Shown in pieces: positions 33,982-43,274 of a stretch of DNA of 64,000 nucleotides (position 1 is the stretch's first letter; each line of letters begins with the position of its first letter). The notes under the pieces were generated by a model. It was not told where the DNA came from. It ran no database searches and was given only the letters and a program-made list of their open reading frames with translations. The stretch spans positions 1 through 64,000 of the forward strand of contig NZ_BAER01000113.1 of assembly GCF_000315055.1 (NCBI RefSeq). The letters are read 5' to 3'. This stretch comes from Paraglaciecola polaris LMG 21857. GTDB taxonomy: Bacteria > Pseudomonadota > Gammaproteobacteria > Enterobacterales > Alteromonadaceae. The translations under genes and the position numbers were made by a program.

Positions 33982-34884
33982 TTAAGCGAGTAACTGAGAA
34001 ACCGCTTTGTAACCTTGTTGAATGGTTTTTAATTTATCGTCGGTTTTATCACGTTCAACAAATCTATGTTCAACACCTGAAAGTGCAGATTGAGCGAAAA
34101 TAGGCGCAAAATCTATCGTTCCCGTGCCAACATCGGCGAAATTACCTGCTTCGTCCATGTCTTTAACATGCCATAACTTAAAGCGACCTGGATGTTTTTT
34201 GAAATAGGCGAGGGGATCTTGTTTGGCTTTTACCATCCAGAACAAATCCATTTCCATGGCCATTAAGTCTTTGTCTGTTTCGTTTAACAACACATCATAA
34301 GGCAATTGCCCGTCACGCATCTCGAATTCAAACGCATGGTTATGATAAGCCAATTGGAGTCCGGCTTTATTACAGGCTTCGCCTATGCCATTACAGCGTT
34401 CGGCTAATTTTTTATAAACGTCTATGCCAGTGCCGCGCTGCTCTTCGGTTAAATATGGAATAACAATGTATTTATGACCCATTTCTAGGGCGTGATCTAT
34501 GACGCCATTTACGCCACTATCGAAGTTGGTGAGTGCAATGTGTGCTGAGGGAGCGGTTAAGCCTTCGTTTTGTAAAATTGTTTTTATTTCACTGGGTTTA
34601 TGATCGAAGTAACCTGCAAATTCCAGCTCTTTATAACCCACTGCGGCGACCAATTTTAACGTCGCAGGCAAACTAACGGCCATCATATCTCGAAGGGTAT
34701 ATAGCTGAAGACCGACCTTGGCTGATGTGGCCATCATGTTTGCCGCAAACGCGATAGAGCCGGGCATTGCCGCAAGACCCATAGCGGCAGCGCTTAGTTT
34801 GACGAAACGTCGTCGGCTAGTTTGATACTCTGCGTCGTTACGTGTGCTCAGCGCAGCAGATGCACTATGGGTAAGGTTTTTCAT
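33982..34884 (-). CDS. Tat-exported TIM-barrel sugar isomerase-like protein
   Basis: This 300-residue protein has a twin-arginine signal (SRRRFVKLS, with a hydrophobic stretch up to about residue 47) and an AP endonuclease 2-type TIM barrel of the sugar phosphate isomerase/epimerase superfamily. It starts VGLQLYTLRDMM and has the metal-ligand segments ELEFAGYFDH, HNHAFEF, MEMDLFWM and LWHVKDMDEAG. Members of this superfamily act on keto-sugars and, in glycoside clusters, can catalyse elimination of 3-keto-glycosides. Export agrees with the exported GMC dehydrogenase and DUF1080 hydrolase in the neighbouring operon. It has no downstream partner and ends at a shared terminator. Confidence 0.84.
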   Translation of the reverse strand: MKNLTHSASAALSTRNDAEYQTSRRRFVKLSAAAMGLAAMPGSIAFAANMMATSAKVGLQLYTLRDMMAVSLPATLKLVAAVGYKELEFAGYFDHKPSEIKTILQNEGLTAPSAHIALTNFDSGVNGVIDHALEMGHKYIVIPYLTEEQRGTGIDVYKKLAERCNGIGEACNKAGLQLAYHNHAFEFEMRDGQLPYDVLLNETDKDLMAMEMDLFWMVKAKQDPLAYFKKHPGRFKLWHVKDMDEAGNFADVGTGTIDFAPIFAQSALSGVEHRFVERDKTDDKLKTIQQGYKAVSQLLA

Positions 34885-34967
34885 GTTGATTCTCCATGTG
34901 AGTGTTTAGGTCATGCTAAGCATTAGGTTTATTTAATGCACTGGCATTGATAAAAACGGTTAACGAG

Positions 34968-35984
34968 TTATGCGACTGTGCTTTTGGGCGCAGGCCCAGT
35001 GCTGCCACGTACAATTAATTCAAAGGGCATGATGACTTTTGGTGCTTTGGTGATCTTGCCTTCAAGTAAGTCAATTAATAACGAAACGGCGGACTGACCA
35101 AATTCCTCGGCTGGCTGGGCAATCGTGGTAAGGGGGGGATCACAAAAGGCGGAAAAAGAAATGTCATCAAATCCGGCAATCGATATATCTCGAGGAATAC
35201 TCAGTCCAGCTTGCTTAAAGCATTGCATGGCACCAATGGCTGTTTCGTCGTTTTCGCAAAATACCGCACTTGGGCGATTTTTACTGGCCAAAATTTTACT
35301 CGCTGCATTGTGGCCCGACTGTAAGGTAAAGTCCCCGGGGTAGAGCAGTGATTCATCAAAGGTTAACCCAGCATCTGTTAGCGCATCTCTATATCCGGCT
35401 AACCGCTCCCGGGTTAGGGGGCTCGATTGCGGGCCTTTTATCAATGCAATTCGGCTGTGTCCTTGTTCTATTAAATGTAGGGTCATGGCTTTTGCTGCAG
35501 CACGATTATCTAGGGTGACAACGGGGCAATTAATGTCGCTCATTACTTCACACACATTTACCATCGGCAACAACTCACCAGGCTTATTCATTGATGAGTC
35601 GAACGGATTATGGGCTCTTAATTGAATCAACCCATCAGCTTGGGAGGTTTGCACCATCTTAGCGTAATTCGCTTCGATGCTTTCATCGCCTAAGGTGTTG
35701 GCTAACAATATGGCATAACCACGTTGAGCTGCCGCGATTTGCATGCCGCTAATGACACGAGCAAAAAACACGTTTGCAACTGTGGGTACCAATGCGACTA
35801 AGTTATGGGTTTTACCAGAACGAAACTTCACCGCCATTAGATTCGGCTTATAACCGACCTCATTCACCGCTAGCATGACCTTAGTACGAGTCTTGGGCGA
35901 TACGCGTTCAGGTTGCTGCAATGCTCTGGATACGGTGGCAACTGACACGCCAGCCATAGTGGCAACTTGACGAATGTTACTCAT
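34968..35984 (-). CDS. LacI family repressor of the keto-glycoside cluster
   Basis: This 338-residue regulator has the LacI DNA-binding head (IRQVATMAGVSVATVSRALQQPE, residues 4-26) with recognition helix VATVSRALQ and a hinge helix, then a periplasmic-binding-like sugar domain. It is divergent from the Gfo/Idh/MocA-led operon and lies directly upstream of the exported isomerase gene, so it probably represses both sides. Two symmetric sites with CG or CC centres lie in the divergent promoter region (36024 and 36184), about 160 bases apart, which would allow repression by looping. The effector is unknown. Confidence 0.9.
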   Translation of the reverse strand: MSNIRQVATMAGVSVATVSRALQQPERVSPKTRTKVMLAVNEVGYKPNLMAVKFRSGKTHNLVALVPTVANVFFARVISGMQIAAAQRGYAILLANTLGDESIEANYAKMVQTSQADGLIQLRAHNPFDSSMNKPGELLPMVNVCEVMSDINCPVVTLDNRAAAKAMTLHLIEQGHSRIALIKGPQSSPLTRERLAGYRDALTDAGLTFDESLLYPGDFTLQSGHNAASKILASKNRPSAVFCENDETAIGAMQCFKQAGLSIPRDISIAGFDDISFSAFCDPPLTTIAQPAEEFGQSAVSLLIDLLEGKITKAPKVIMPFELIVRGSTGPAPKSTVA

Positions 35985-36023
35985 ATGAGGTTATTAAGGT
36001 ATTTTTCATGGTTTAAATTACAA

Positions 36024-36041
36024 AATGTAACCGTTAGCATT
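36024..36041. promoter_or_regulatory. LacI-type operator 1
   Basis: AATGTAACCGTTAGCATT is symmetric at 14 of 18 positions about a central CG, the LacI/PurR layout. It lies 40 bases upstream of the lacI-type gene start, fitting autorepression. Confidence 0.55.
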
Positions 36042-36183
36042 TGATGTAAAAATAATACCGAAGTAATTTCAAAAATCTAGTTAAATTGTGCGATATAACA
36101 TTTTATTCGTACGTTATTACCACGAATTATTAACAAATAACCATTAATTATCATACTTATTGGCAAATTCAGTTGACATAACC

Positions 36184-36203
36184 AAATGAAACCCGTTACA
36201 TTT
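36184..36203. promoter_or_regulatory. LacI-type operator 2
   Basis: AAATGAAACCCGTTACATTT is symmetric at 16 of 20 positions and shares AATG, AAC, GTTA and CATT with operator 1. It lies 63 bases upstream of the oxidoreductase start, inside the probable promoter of the long operon. Confidence 0.55.
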
Positions 36204-36265
36204 TAACGATATTGTACATTTGTATAACAATTGCTGTGTGCCTAAAACAGTAAGGGAGCGATTAA

Positions 36266-37447
36266 GTGGCAAAAATGAACAAAGTACGTATGGGGATGGT
36301 AGGAGGCGGTGAAGGCGCTTTTATTGGTGCTGTGCACCGTCATGCTTTGGCGTTAGATGGTCAAATTGAATTGGTTTGCGGGGCATTCAGTCGCGACAAT
36401 CAGAATAACCAGCGTACGGGAGACAGTTTAGGTTTAGACGATAACCGTGTCTATTCCAGCTGGGAAACGTTATTAACCGCTGAACTTGCACTGCCAGAAG
36501 ATGAACGTATGCAAGCGCTTATCATTGTTACCCCGAATCATTTGCATGTGCCAATTTCCATCGCGGCAATTGAAGCTGGCTTTCACGTTTTTTGTGAAAA
36601 ACCGGCGGCAATATCTTTAGATGAAGCACAGGTATTAAAATCTAAACTCAAACAAAGCGATGTTTTATATGGGCTTGCGCACACCTATTTGGGCTATCCC
36701 ATGGTGTGGCAAGCACAACATATGGTGACCAGTGGTTTACTTGGCAATATTCGTAAAGTGTATGTGGAATACCCACAAGGTTGGTTATCGGCGAATGAAG
36801 AAAGCCATAACAAGCAAGCGTCCTGGCGCACCGATCCTGCCCAATCTGGTGGCAGTGGTGCCATGGGCGATATAGGTACACATGCTTTCGGTTTAGTCGA
36901 ATTCGTATTGCAGCAGCAGGTAACGTCGCTTTGCGCTGATCTGCAAACCCATGTTGATGGCCGCAGATTAGATGACGACGGTGCTGCACTTATTCGTACC
37001 GATGGCGGCGCGAGTGGTGTGTTGATTGCCAGTCAAGTGTGCGCCGGTGAAGAAAACGCTTTGAAAATACGAGTTTATGGTGACAAAGGCGCTATTGAGT
37101 GGCAGCAGATGGAGCCTAATTCTATTATTCATCGTCCTTTAGGTGAACCTTATCGCGTATTCCGTGCAGGAATGGGGCAACCAGGTTTATGTGAAGACGC
37201 ATCTGCGCGATGCCGTACACCTGCGGGTCACCCAGAAGGATATTTAGAAGCGATGGCTAACTTATATGGCTATTTTGCCAAGGCCATTAACGCTGCAAAA
37301 GCGGCTGAACTGACGATAAGTGAACTTGGAAAAGCCCCTGGCGTACCGGGGATCGATTCGGGCTTGAGGGGAATGGCGTTTATTGACGCTATGCTCACCA
37401 GTAGCGACAGCGAAACCAAGTGGCACTCCGTACCTAATACTAAATAA
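36266..37447 (+). CDS. Gfo/Idh/MocA family oxidoreductase
   Basis: This 393-residue cytosolic NAD(P)-dependent oxidoreductase has an N-terminal Rossmann fold beginning RMGMVGGGEGAFIGAVHRHA (GGGEG-type glycine motif) and the family's EKPAA motif near residue 110, whose Lys is catalytic. The C-terminal domain has GDIGTHAFGLVEF with the catalytic His. Members reduce or oxidise sugars and inositols at one carbon, including keto-glycosides. The start is a GTG at 36266, with AAGGGAGC upstream; ATG at 36275 is an alternative. It opens a run of eight same-direction genes and is likely to act on the 3-keto sugar produced by the exported enzymes. Confidence 0.88.
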   Translation: MAKMNKVRMGMVGGGEGAFIGAVHRHALALDGQIELVCGAFSRDNQNNQRTGDSLGLDDNRVYSSWETLLTAELALPEDERMQALIIVTPNHLHVPISIAAIEAGFHVFCEKPAAISLDEAQVLKSKLKQSDVLYGLAHTYLGYPMVWQAQHMVTSGLLGNIRKVYVEYPQGWLSANEESHNKQASWRTDPAQSGGSGAMGDIGTHAFGLVEFVLQQQVTSLCADLQTHVDGRRLDDDGAALIRTDGGASGVLIASQVCAGEENALKIRVYGDKGAIEWQQMEPNSIIHRPLGEPYRVFRAGMGQPGLCEDASARCRTPAGHPEGYLEAMANLYGYFAKAINAAKAAELTISELGKAPGVPGIDSGLRGMAFIDAMLTSSDSETKWHSVPNTK

Positions 37448-37522
37448 ACGATTACTGCATAAGCGCGTAATCAGTAAGCCGCTTAGCGGATTACATAAGC
37501 CGAACAATAAAGGAGATAAGCA

Positions 37523-38575
37523 ATGCCAGCGATCAAAGGCCCTGGGATATTTTTAGCCCAGTTCATGGGCGATGAAGCGCCATTTAATAGTTTAGAGTCG
37601 ATTGCGACTTGGGCAGCATCGTTAGGCTATAAAGGCATTCAGGTGCCTACTACTGATAATCGTATATTTGATTTGGAACGTGCGGCCAACAGTCAAGAGT
37701 ACTGTGATGAAGTGATGGCCATCTGTGCAAAAGCAGGTGTGGAGATCACAGAGCTATCGACCCATTTACAAGGTCAGTTGGTTGCAGTGCATCCTGCTTA
37801 TGATGAATTATTTGATAACTTTGCCCCAGAAGCATTACGCGGCAAACCAGCTCAGCGCACCGAATGGGCAATAGAGCAAATGAAGTGGGCGGCCAAGGCG
37901 AGTCAACGTTTAGGTTTAACCGCACACGCTACATTTTCTGGTGCGTTTTTATGGCACCTAGCTTATCCATGGCCACAACGACCAGCAGGTCTAGTTGAGC
38001 AAGGGTTTGCAGAGCTGGCAAAACGTTGGTTACCTATTTTAGATGCGTTTGATGACGCGGGTGTGGACGTTTGTTATGAAATTCACCCAGGCGAAGATTT
38101 ACATGATGGAGCCTCGTTTGAGCTGTTTTTGGCTGCGGTGAACAATCACCCTCGGGCCAATATCTTATTCGACCCAAGCCATTTTGTGTTGCAACAACTG
38201 GATTATCTGGCGTTTATCGATTTGTACCATGAGCGTATCAAGATGTTTCACGTAAAAGACGCGGAGTTTAATCCTAATGGTCGTTCAGGGGTATACGGCG
38301 GCTATCAAGACTGGAAGGAGCGTCCAGGACGCTTTCGCTCTCTGGGCGATGGACAAGTGGACTTCAATGGGATCTTCAGCAAATTGACGCAATACGGTTT
38401 TGAAGGTTGGGCGATACTCGAATGGGAGTGCTGCTTGAAAGATTCAAACCAAGGTGCAGCAGAGGGCGCACCGTTTATTGCCAAGCATATTATTACCCCA
38501 GCTGGGCGTGCATTTGATGATTTTGCCGGAGCAAGTAGTGACGAGCAACGTAATCGTCGAATTTTGGGATTATAA
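37523..38575 (+). CDS. TIM-barrel sugar isomerase/epimerase
   Basis: This 350-residue cytosolic protein belongs to the sugar phosphate isomerase/epimerase (AP endonuclease 2) superfamily. The presumed metal ligands are in CYEIHPGEDLHDG, LFDPSHFV, MFHVKDAEF and LEWECC. No signal peptide is present, unlike the two related exported proteins of this cluster. AAAGGAG lies just upstream of the start. Its position after the oxidoreductase suggests the two act in sequence on the keto-sugar; the exact isomerisation is not known. Confidence 0.87.
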   Translation: MPAIKGPGIFLAQFMGDEAPFNSLESIATWAASLGYKGIQVPTTDNRIFDLERAANSQEYCDEVMAICAKAGVEITELSTHLQGQLVAVHPAYDELFDNFAPEALRGKPAQRTEWAIEQMKWAAKASQRLGLTAHATFSGAFLWHLAYPWPQRPAGLVEQGFAELAKRWLPILDAFDDAGVDVCYEIHPGEDLHDGASFELFLAAVNNHPRANILFDPSHFVLQQLDYLAFIDLYHERIKMFHVKDAEFNPNGRSGVYGGYQDWKERPGRFRSLGDGQVDFNGIFSKLTQYGFEGWAILEWECCLKDSNQGAAEGAPFIAKHIITPAGRAFDDFAGASSDEQRNRRILGL

Positions 38576-38681
38576 CAAGGTAAAGGCAGTATGAACGGGC
38601 GTGAGCGCTGGTGAATACCGCATAGAAATGATGAGTCGGCGCAGACACAAGCTCGCCAGTGCCATAATCAAGGGTTAACAA

Positions 38682-39902
38682 ATGAATACGATAACAACGC
38701 GATTAAGCGTGATGATGTTCCTGCAGTTTTTTATCTGGGGTGGTTGGTTTGTAACCTTAGGTACTTTCTTAGCCAATACCTTACAAGCATCCGGTGGCGA
38801 GATTGGTATGGCTTTTTCGACTCAGTCATGGGGAGCGATTATTGCGCCGTTTGTGATTGGTTTGATTGCTGACCGATACTTTAACGCCGAGCGTATTCTG
38901 GGTGTGCTGCATTTGATTGGCGCCGTATTGTTGTATTGCTTATATCAGGCAGCAGATTTTGAAGCGTTCTACCCATTTGTGCTAGCGTACATGATTGCCT
39001 ATATGCCCACGTTGGCCTTAGTTAATTCGGTCTCATTTGCCCAAATGGACAATCCGTCTAAGCAGTTCGGTAAAATTCGAGTGTGGGGCACAGTGGGCTG
39101 GATCGTTGCCGGTTTGGCGATCAGCTATGCGTTTTCATGGGATTCAAAGCAAGCGATTGAAGATGGCATGTTACGCAATACATTTTTACTGTGTGCCGGC
39201 GCGTCATTAATACTCGGCTTATTTAGTTTTACTCTGCCCAAAACCCCCCCTAAAAGTGCCGGTGAGCGCGTTGGTCTAAAAGAAGTACTTGGCCTTGATG
39301 CCTTGGCATTGTTAAAAGACCGAAATTTCTTAGTGTTCTTTTTATCCTCAGTGCTGATTTGTATTCCATTGGCGTTTTATTACCAAAATGCCAATCCGTT
39401 TTTAACGGAAATTGGTGTGGATAACGCCACGGGCAAAATGACCTTAGGTCAGGTGTCAGAAGTATTATTTATGTTAGCGTTACCGATCTTTTTAAACCGT
39501 TTCGGCATCAAAATTACGTTATTGATCGGTATGTTGGCTTGGGTTGTGCGCTACGCGCTATTTGCCTACGGCGATGCGGATGGCGGTATTGCCTTATTGC
39601 TTGTGGGTATCGCGTTGCACGGTATTTGTTACGACTTCTTCTTTGTTTCAGGGCAAATCTACACAGATTCAAAAGCCGGTGACAAAATAAAAAGCGCTGC
39701 ACAAGGATTAATCACATTAGCCACTTACGGGGTGGGTATGCTGATCGGTTTTTGGGTGGCTGGGCAGATTACCGAAAAATACACAAATGGATCAACGCAC
39801 TCATGGATCGACATTTGGTTATTCCCTGCTGCGTTTGCCCTAGTCGTGTTCGTTATTTTTATGTTTACATTTAAGGATGAAAAGGTATCAGCTAATGAAT
39901 AA
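38682..39902 (+). CDS. MFS transporter, nucleoside:H+ symporter type
   Basis: This 406-residue inner-membrane protein has 12 predicted segments and resembles the nucleoside:H+ symporter group of the major facilitator superfamily. The opening TRLSVMMFLQFFIWGGWFVTLGTFL and the GKIRVWGTVGWI loop are typical of this group. In carbohydrate and keto-glycoside clusters such proteins carry sugars rather than nucleosides, so the substrate here is probably the keto-sugar or glycoside. Its last 8 bases overlap the start of the next gene (ATG at 39895), a coupled arrangement. Confidence 0.88.
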   Translation: MNTITTRLSVMMFLQFFIWGGWFVTLGTFLANTLQASGGEIGMAFSTQSWGAIIAPFVIGLIADRYFNAERILGVLHLIGAVLLYCLYQAADFEAFYPFVLAYMIAYMPTLALVNSVSFAQMDNPSKQFGKIRVWGTVGWIVAGLAISYAFSWDSKQAIEDGMLRNTFLLCAGASLILGLFSFTLPKTPPKSAGERVGLKEVLGLDALALLKDRNFLVFFLSSVLICIPLAFYYQNANPFLTEIGVDNATGKMTLGQVSEVLFMLALPIFLNRFGIKITLLIGMLAWVVRYALFAYGDADGGIALLLVGIALHGICYDFFFVSGQIYTDSKAGDKIKSAAQGLITLATYGVGMLIGFWVAGQITEKYTNGSTHSWIDIWLFPAAFALVVFVIFMFTFKDEKVSANE

Positions 39903-40794
39903 TCCTCGTCGAAGCATGCTTAAAGGCATGGCGTTAACCAGCGCCGCATTAGCCGCGGGCACTGTGGTAAGTGGCTGCGCTAGTACAGCCAAAGAAGCAG
40001 GTAAGGCGGCAATGCCGCATTATAAAGGTAATATCAATCATTCAGTTGCACGCTGGACATACGGTGATTTATCCGTTGAAGAGCTGTGCCAAGTGGTTAA
40101 ATCATTAGGCTTCTCTGCTATCGATTTAATCGGCCCTGATGAGTGGCCAATATTAAAACGTTACGGCATTGACTCGTCTATGTGTAACGGCGCTGAGCTT
40201 AATTTGGTCGATGGGTTTATTCATCCTCAGTTTCATGACGAGCTAGAAAAACGTTATCTCAAGCACATCGATTTAGTTGCTGAAGCCGGATACAAGAACC
40301 TCATTTGCTTTAGTGGTAATGCCCGTGGCATGAGCAAAGAGCAAGGATTGAAAAACGCCGTCGCGGGACTTAAGCGGATCATGCCCTACGCAGAAGAAAA
40401 AGGTGTGATCATTCAAATGGAGTTGTTCAACAGTCGAATCGATCATCCAGATTGTATGGCTGATAGCTCCCAGTGGGGGGTTGCTTTGTGCAAAGCCTTA
40501 GGATCGCCTAACTTCAAATTGTTGTTTGATATCTATCACATGCAAATTAATGAAGGCGATATTATTCGCACCATTCAAGATCATCATCAGTACTTTGGCC
40601 ATTATCACACCGCAGGTGTGCCAGGACGCCATGAAATAGGCGATAACCAAGAGCTTTATTATCCGGCAATCGCTCGGGCGATTAAAGATGTTGGTTTTAG
40701 CGGCTATCTCGCTCAGGAGTTTATACCCACCCCTGAAACCAAAATAGGCAAAATCGAATCGTTACGCGATGCAATTAAAATCTGTGATGTTTAA
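39895..40794 (+). CDS. Tat lipoprotein, TIM-barrel isomerase-like
   Basis: This 299-residue protein has a twin-arginine motif (PRRSMLKG) and a lipobox VSGC at Cys28, so it is probably a lipoprotein exported folded through Tat, outer-membrane bound by its Ala at +2. The rest is a hydroxypyruvate isomerase-like TIM barrel with the metal-ligand segments QMELFNSR, LFDIYHMQ, HYHTAGVPGRHEIG and LAQEFIP. The start at 39895 follows AAAGG by 9 bases and overlaps the MFS gene stop; an earlier ATG at 39877 is not needed. It is the second exported isomerase-like protein of the cluster. Confidence 0.86.
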   Translation: MNNPRRSMLKGMALTSAALAAGTVVSGCASTAKEAGKAAMPHYKGNINHSVARWTYGDLSVEELCQVVKSLGFSAIDLIGPDEWPILKRYGIDSSMCNGAELNLVDGFIHPQFHDELEKRYLKHIDLVAEAGYKNLICFSGNARGMSKEQGLKNAVAGLKRIMPYAEEKGVIIQMELFNSRIDHPDCMADSSQWGVALCKALGSPNFKLLFDIYHMQINEGDIIRTIQDHHQYFGHYHTAGVPGRHEIGDNQELYYPAIARAIKDVGFSGYLAQEFIPTPETKIGKIESLRDAIKICDV

Positions 40795-40835
40795 CCCTAT
40801 TGGGTCATCACACAGCAAGTAATTAGGGACCAAAA

Positions 40836-42521
40836 ATGGCAAATAATCATTATGACGCAATCGTCGTTGGCTCAGGTATCAGCGGTGGTTGGGCAGCAAA
40901 AGAGTTAACTGAAAAAGGGCTTAAAGTGTTAATGCTTGAACGTGGCAGAAACATTGAGCATATCAAAGACTATACCAACGCCCATAAAGAAGCGTGGGAT
41001 TATCCGCATCGTGGCGAACGCACCCAAGAGATGATTGAAAATTATCCGGTTCTGAAACGTGATTACCCTTTGAATGAACCGACGCTTGGTATGTGGGCAA
41101 ACGAAAAAGACAGCCCCTACGTCGAAGAAAAACGTTTTGATTGGTATCGCGGTTATCACGTAGGTGGACGCTCGTTAACTTGGGGTCGTCAGAGTTACCG
41201 TTTGAACAAAGAAGATTTTCAAGCGAACGGCAAAGAAGGTATCGCGGTTGATTGGCCAATTCGTTATGAAGACGTGTCGCCTTGGTATGATTACGTAGAA
41301 CGTTTCGCTGGCATCAGTGGTAGCCGCGACGGGTTAGATGTGTTGCCCGACGGTCAGTACCAAATGCCTATGCCCCTGAACTGCGTAGAAAAAGACGTCG
41401 CAGCTAGAATTCAAAAGTCCTTTAAAGGTCAGCGTCACTTGATCCCTGGGCGTACGTCGAACATGACCGAGCCGAAGCCGAAAGAAGGGCGGACTAACTG
41501 TCAATATCGTAATAAATGTTGGTTAGGTTGTCCGTTTGGTGGCTATTTCAGTACTCAGTCATCGACCTTACCGGCGGCAGTGAAAACCGGTAACTTAACG
41601 GTTCGTCCGCATTCAATCGTGACCGAAATTTTGTATGACAAAGATAAAAAGCGCGCAACAGGCGTGGCCATCATTGATGCAGAAACGAACGAAACCTATG
41701 AATTCACGAGTAAAATATTGTTTGTGAATGCTTCGTCGTTTAACTCGACTTGGTTGTTGATGAATTCAGCCACTGACATTTGGGATGGTGGTTTGGGTAG
41801 TAGCAGTGGCGAATTAGGCCACAATGTTATGGATCACCATTTCAGAATCGGTGCTCATGCCATGGTCGATGGTTATGAAGACAAATATCACTATGGTCGT
41901 CGCCCAAGTGGTTTCTACGTACCACGTTTTCGTAACTGGGGCGGGGATAAGCGTGATTATGTGCGAGGTTTTGGTTACCAGGGCTCTGCAAGCAGACAAG
42001 GTTGGGGACGTGACGTAGCCGAAATGGGCATTGGTGCTAATCTGAAAAATGCGGTGAGTGAACCAGGCTCTTGGCAGATTGGCATGACTGCATTTGGTGA
42101 AATGTTACCCGATCACAGCAACCGAATTTTCTTGGATCCGAACAAACGTGATAAATGGGGATTACCTGTTTTAGCCATGGATGTAGAGATAAAAGAAAAC
42201 GAGAAGCGCATGCGTAAAGACATGATGCAGGATGCTATCGACATGTTCGAAGCGGCCGGCATGAAAAATGTACAAGGTTACGATGCCGATTATTTCCCAG
42301 GCCAGGGCATTCACGAAATGGGGACGGCGCGTATGGGCCGAGATCCTAAAACATCTGTGTTAAACGGTAATAACCAAGTATGGGATGCGTTAAACGTGTT
42401 TGTTACTGATGGTGCGTGTATGACCTCGGCTTCGTGTGTTAATCCTTCTTTAACTTACATGGCGTTAACCGCTCGTGCGGCAGACTTCGCAGTTGAAGAG
42501 CTGAAAAAAGGGAACCTGTGA
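40836..42521 (+). CDS. GMC oxidoreductase, sugar 3-dehydrogenase type
   Basis: This 561-residue FAD enzyme is a GMC-type dehydrogenase large subunit. The FAD motif VVGSGISGG is at residues 10-18, HVGGRSLTWG at 108-117, and the catalytic HEMGTARMG and CVNPSLTYMALTARAAD are near the C-terminus. Cys222, Cys228 and Cys232 are spaced like the three [3Fe-4S] ligands of FAD-glucose dehydrogenase (C-x5-C-x3-C). There is no signal peptide. Export is expected with the small subunit encoded next, which has a Tat signal. With that subunit it would oxidise a sugar or glycoside at C3. No cytochrome c subunit gene lies nearby. Confidence 0.87.
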   Translation: MANNHYDAIVVGSGISGGWAAKELTEKGLKVLMLERGRNIEHIKDYTNAHKEAWDYPHRGERTQEMIENYPVLKRDYPLNEPTLGMWANEKDSPYVEEKRFDWYRGYHVGGRSLTWGRQSYRLNKEDFQANGKEGIAVDWPIRYEDVSPWYDYVERFAGISGSRDGLDVLPDGQYQMPMPLNCVEKDVAARIQKSFKGQRHLIPGRTSNMTEPKPKEGRTNCQYRNKCWLGCPFGGYFSTQSSTLPAAVKTGNLTVRPHSIVTEILYDKDKKRATGVAIIDAETNETYEFTSKILFVNASSFNSTWLLMNSATDIWDGGLGSSSGELGHNVMDHHFRIGAHAMVDGYEDKYHYGRRPSGFYVPRFRNWGGDKRDYVRGFGYQGSASRQGWGRDVAEMGIGANLKNAVSEPGSWQIGMTAFGEMLPDHSNRIFLDPNKRDKWGLPVLAMDVEIKENEKRMRKDMMQDAIDMFEAAGMKNVQGYDADYFPGQGIHEMGTARMGRDPKTSVLNGNNQVWDALNVFVTDGACMTSASCVNPSLTYMALTARAADFAVEELKKGNL

Positions 42522-42523
42522 TC

Positions 42524-43123
42524 ATGAGTATGAACAGACGTGACTTATTAAAAATGATAGCCGCTGCCACAGGCACGGCGTTTATCAGTAGCAATGCCAT
42601 GGCATACGTTACACTTCCGATGAAAAGCCTTAGTCAAACGGACTTTTCTAAAGATGACGTGGCTTTTTTCAACGAAGTAGGGGAAGTGATTATTCCTCGC
42701 ACTGACACCCCTGGGGCAAAAGACGCTAATGTGGGTCTGATGATGGCCGTTATGGTTACCGACTGTTATACCCCTGCCCAGCGTAAAGCGTTCACTGAGG
42801 GAATGGCGTCAATCAAAAAACTGGCTAAGTCTACTTACGGCAAAGACTTTTTGTTATTAAGTGGTGAAGAACGCGCCGCTTTGTTGGCATCGCTGGACGA
42901 TGAGGCCGGCGTGTTTAACAAGAAACAGGAGCTTGCCAGTAAAGACCTTAAAGACGAAGACAAGCCGTTACCACATTCGTTTACACTGATTAAACAGTTA
43001 ACCCTGTTCACCTTTTTCACCTCTGAAGTCGGGGCCAATAAAGTGCTGCGTTATGTGGCCATTCCCGGGCGTTATGACGGTGATTTCCCGTATAAAAAAG
43101 GCGACAAAGCCTGGGCTACATAA
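42524..43123 (+). CDS. gluconate 2-dehydrogenase subunit 3-like, Tat signal
   Basis: This 199-residue protein is the small subunit of GMC dehydrogenases (gluconate 2-dehydrogenase subunit 3 family). It has the twin-arginine signal NRRDLLKM and a cleavage near NAMA-Y at about residue 27. The mature part has the family's FFNEVGEVIIPRTDTPGAKDANV motif. Its role is to carry the folded large subunit across the membrane by hitch-hiking and to stabilise it. The start at 42524 follows the GMC stop by two bases, with AGGGAA 9 bases upstream; a GTG at 42518 is possible. Confidence 0.87.
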   Translation: MSMNRRDLLKMIAAATGTAFISSNAMAYVTLPMKSLSQTDFSKDDVAFFNEVGEVIIPRTDTPGAKDANVGLMMAVMVTDCYTPAQRKAFTEGMASIKKLAKSTYGKDFLLLSGEERAALLASLDDEAGVFNKKQELASKDLKDEDKPLPHSFTLIKQLTLFTFFTSEVGANKVLRYVAIPGRYDGDFPYKKGDKAWAT

Positions 43124-43274
43124 GCTTTCAAGGCTTTATTTAACAGATTGGAGCTAAGGTACGATGGGCGTTATTTGCCTATTTTATCGCTAAGAAAATT
43201 GACTTCCCTGGCAATTATTTGAACAGGGAAGCAATGCTCAGCAGAAAATGAACTTAACCAACACGGATTACCCC

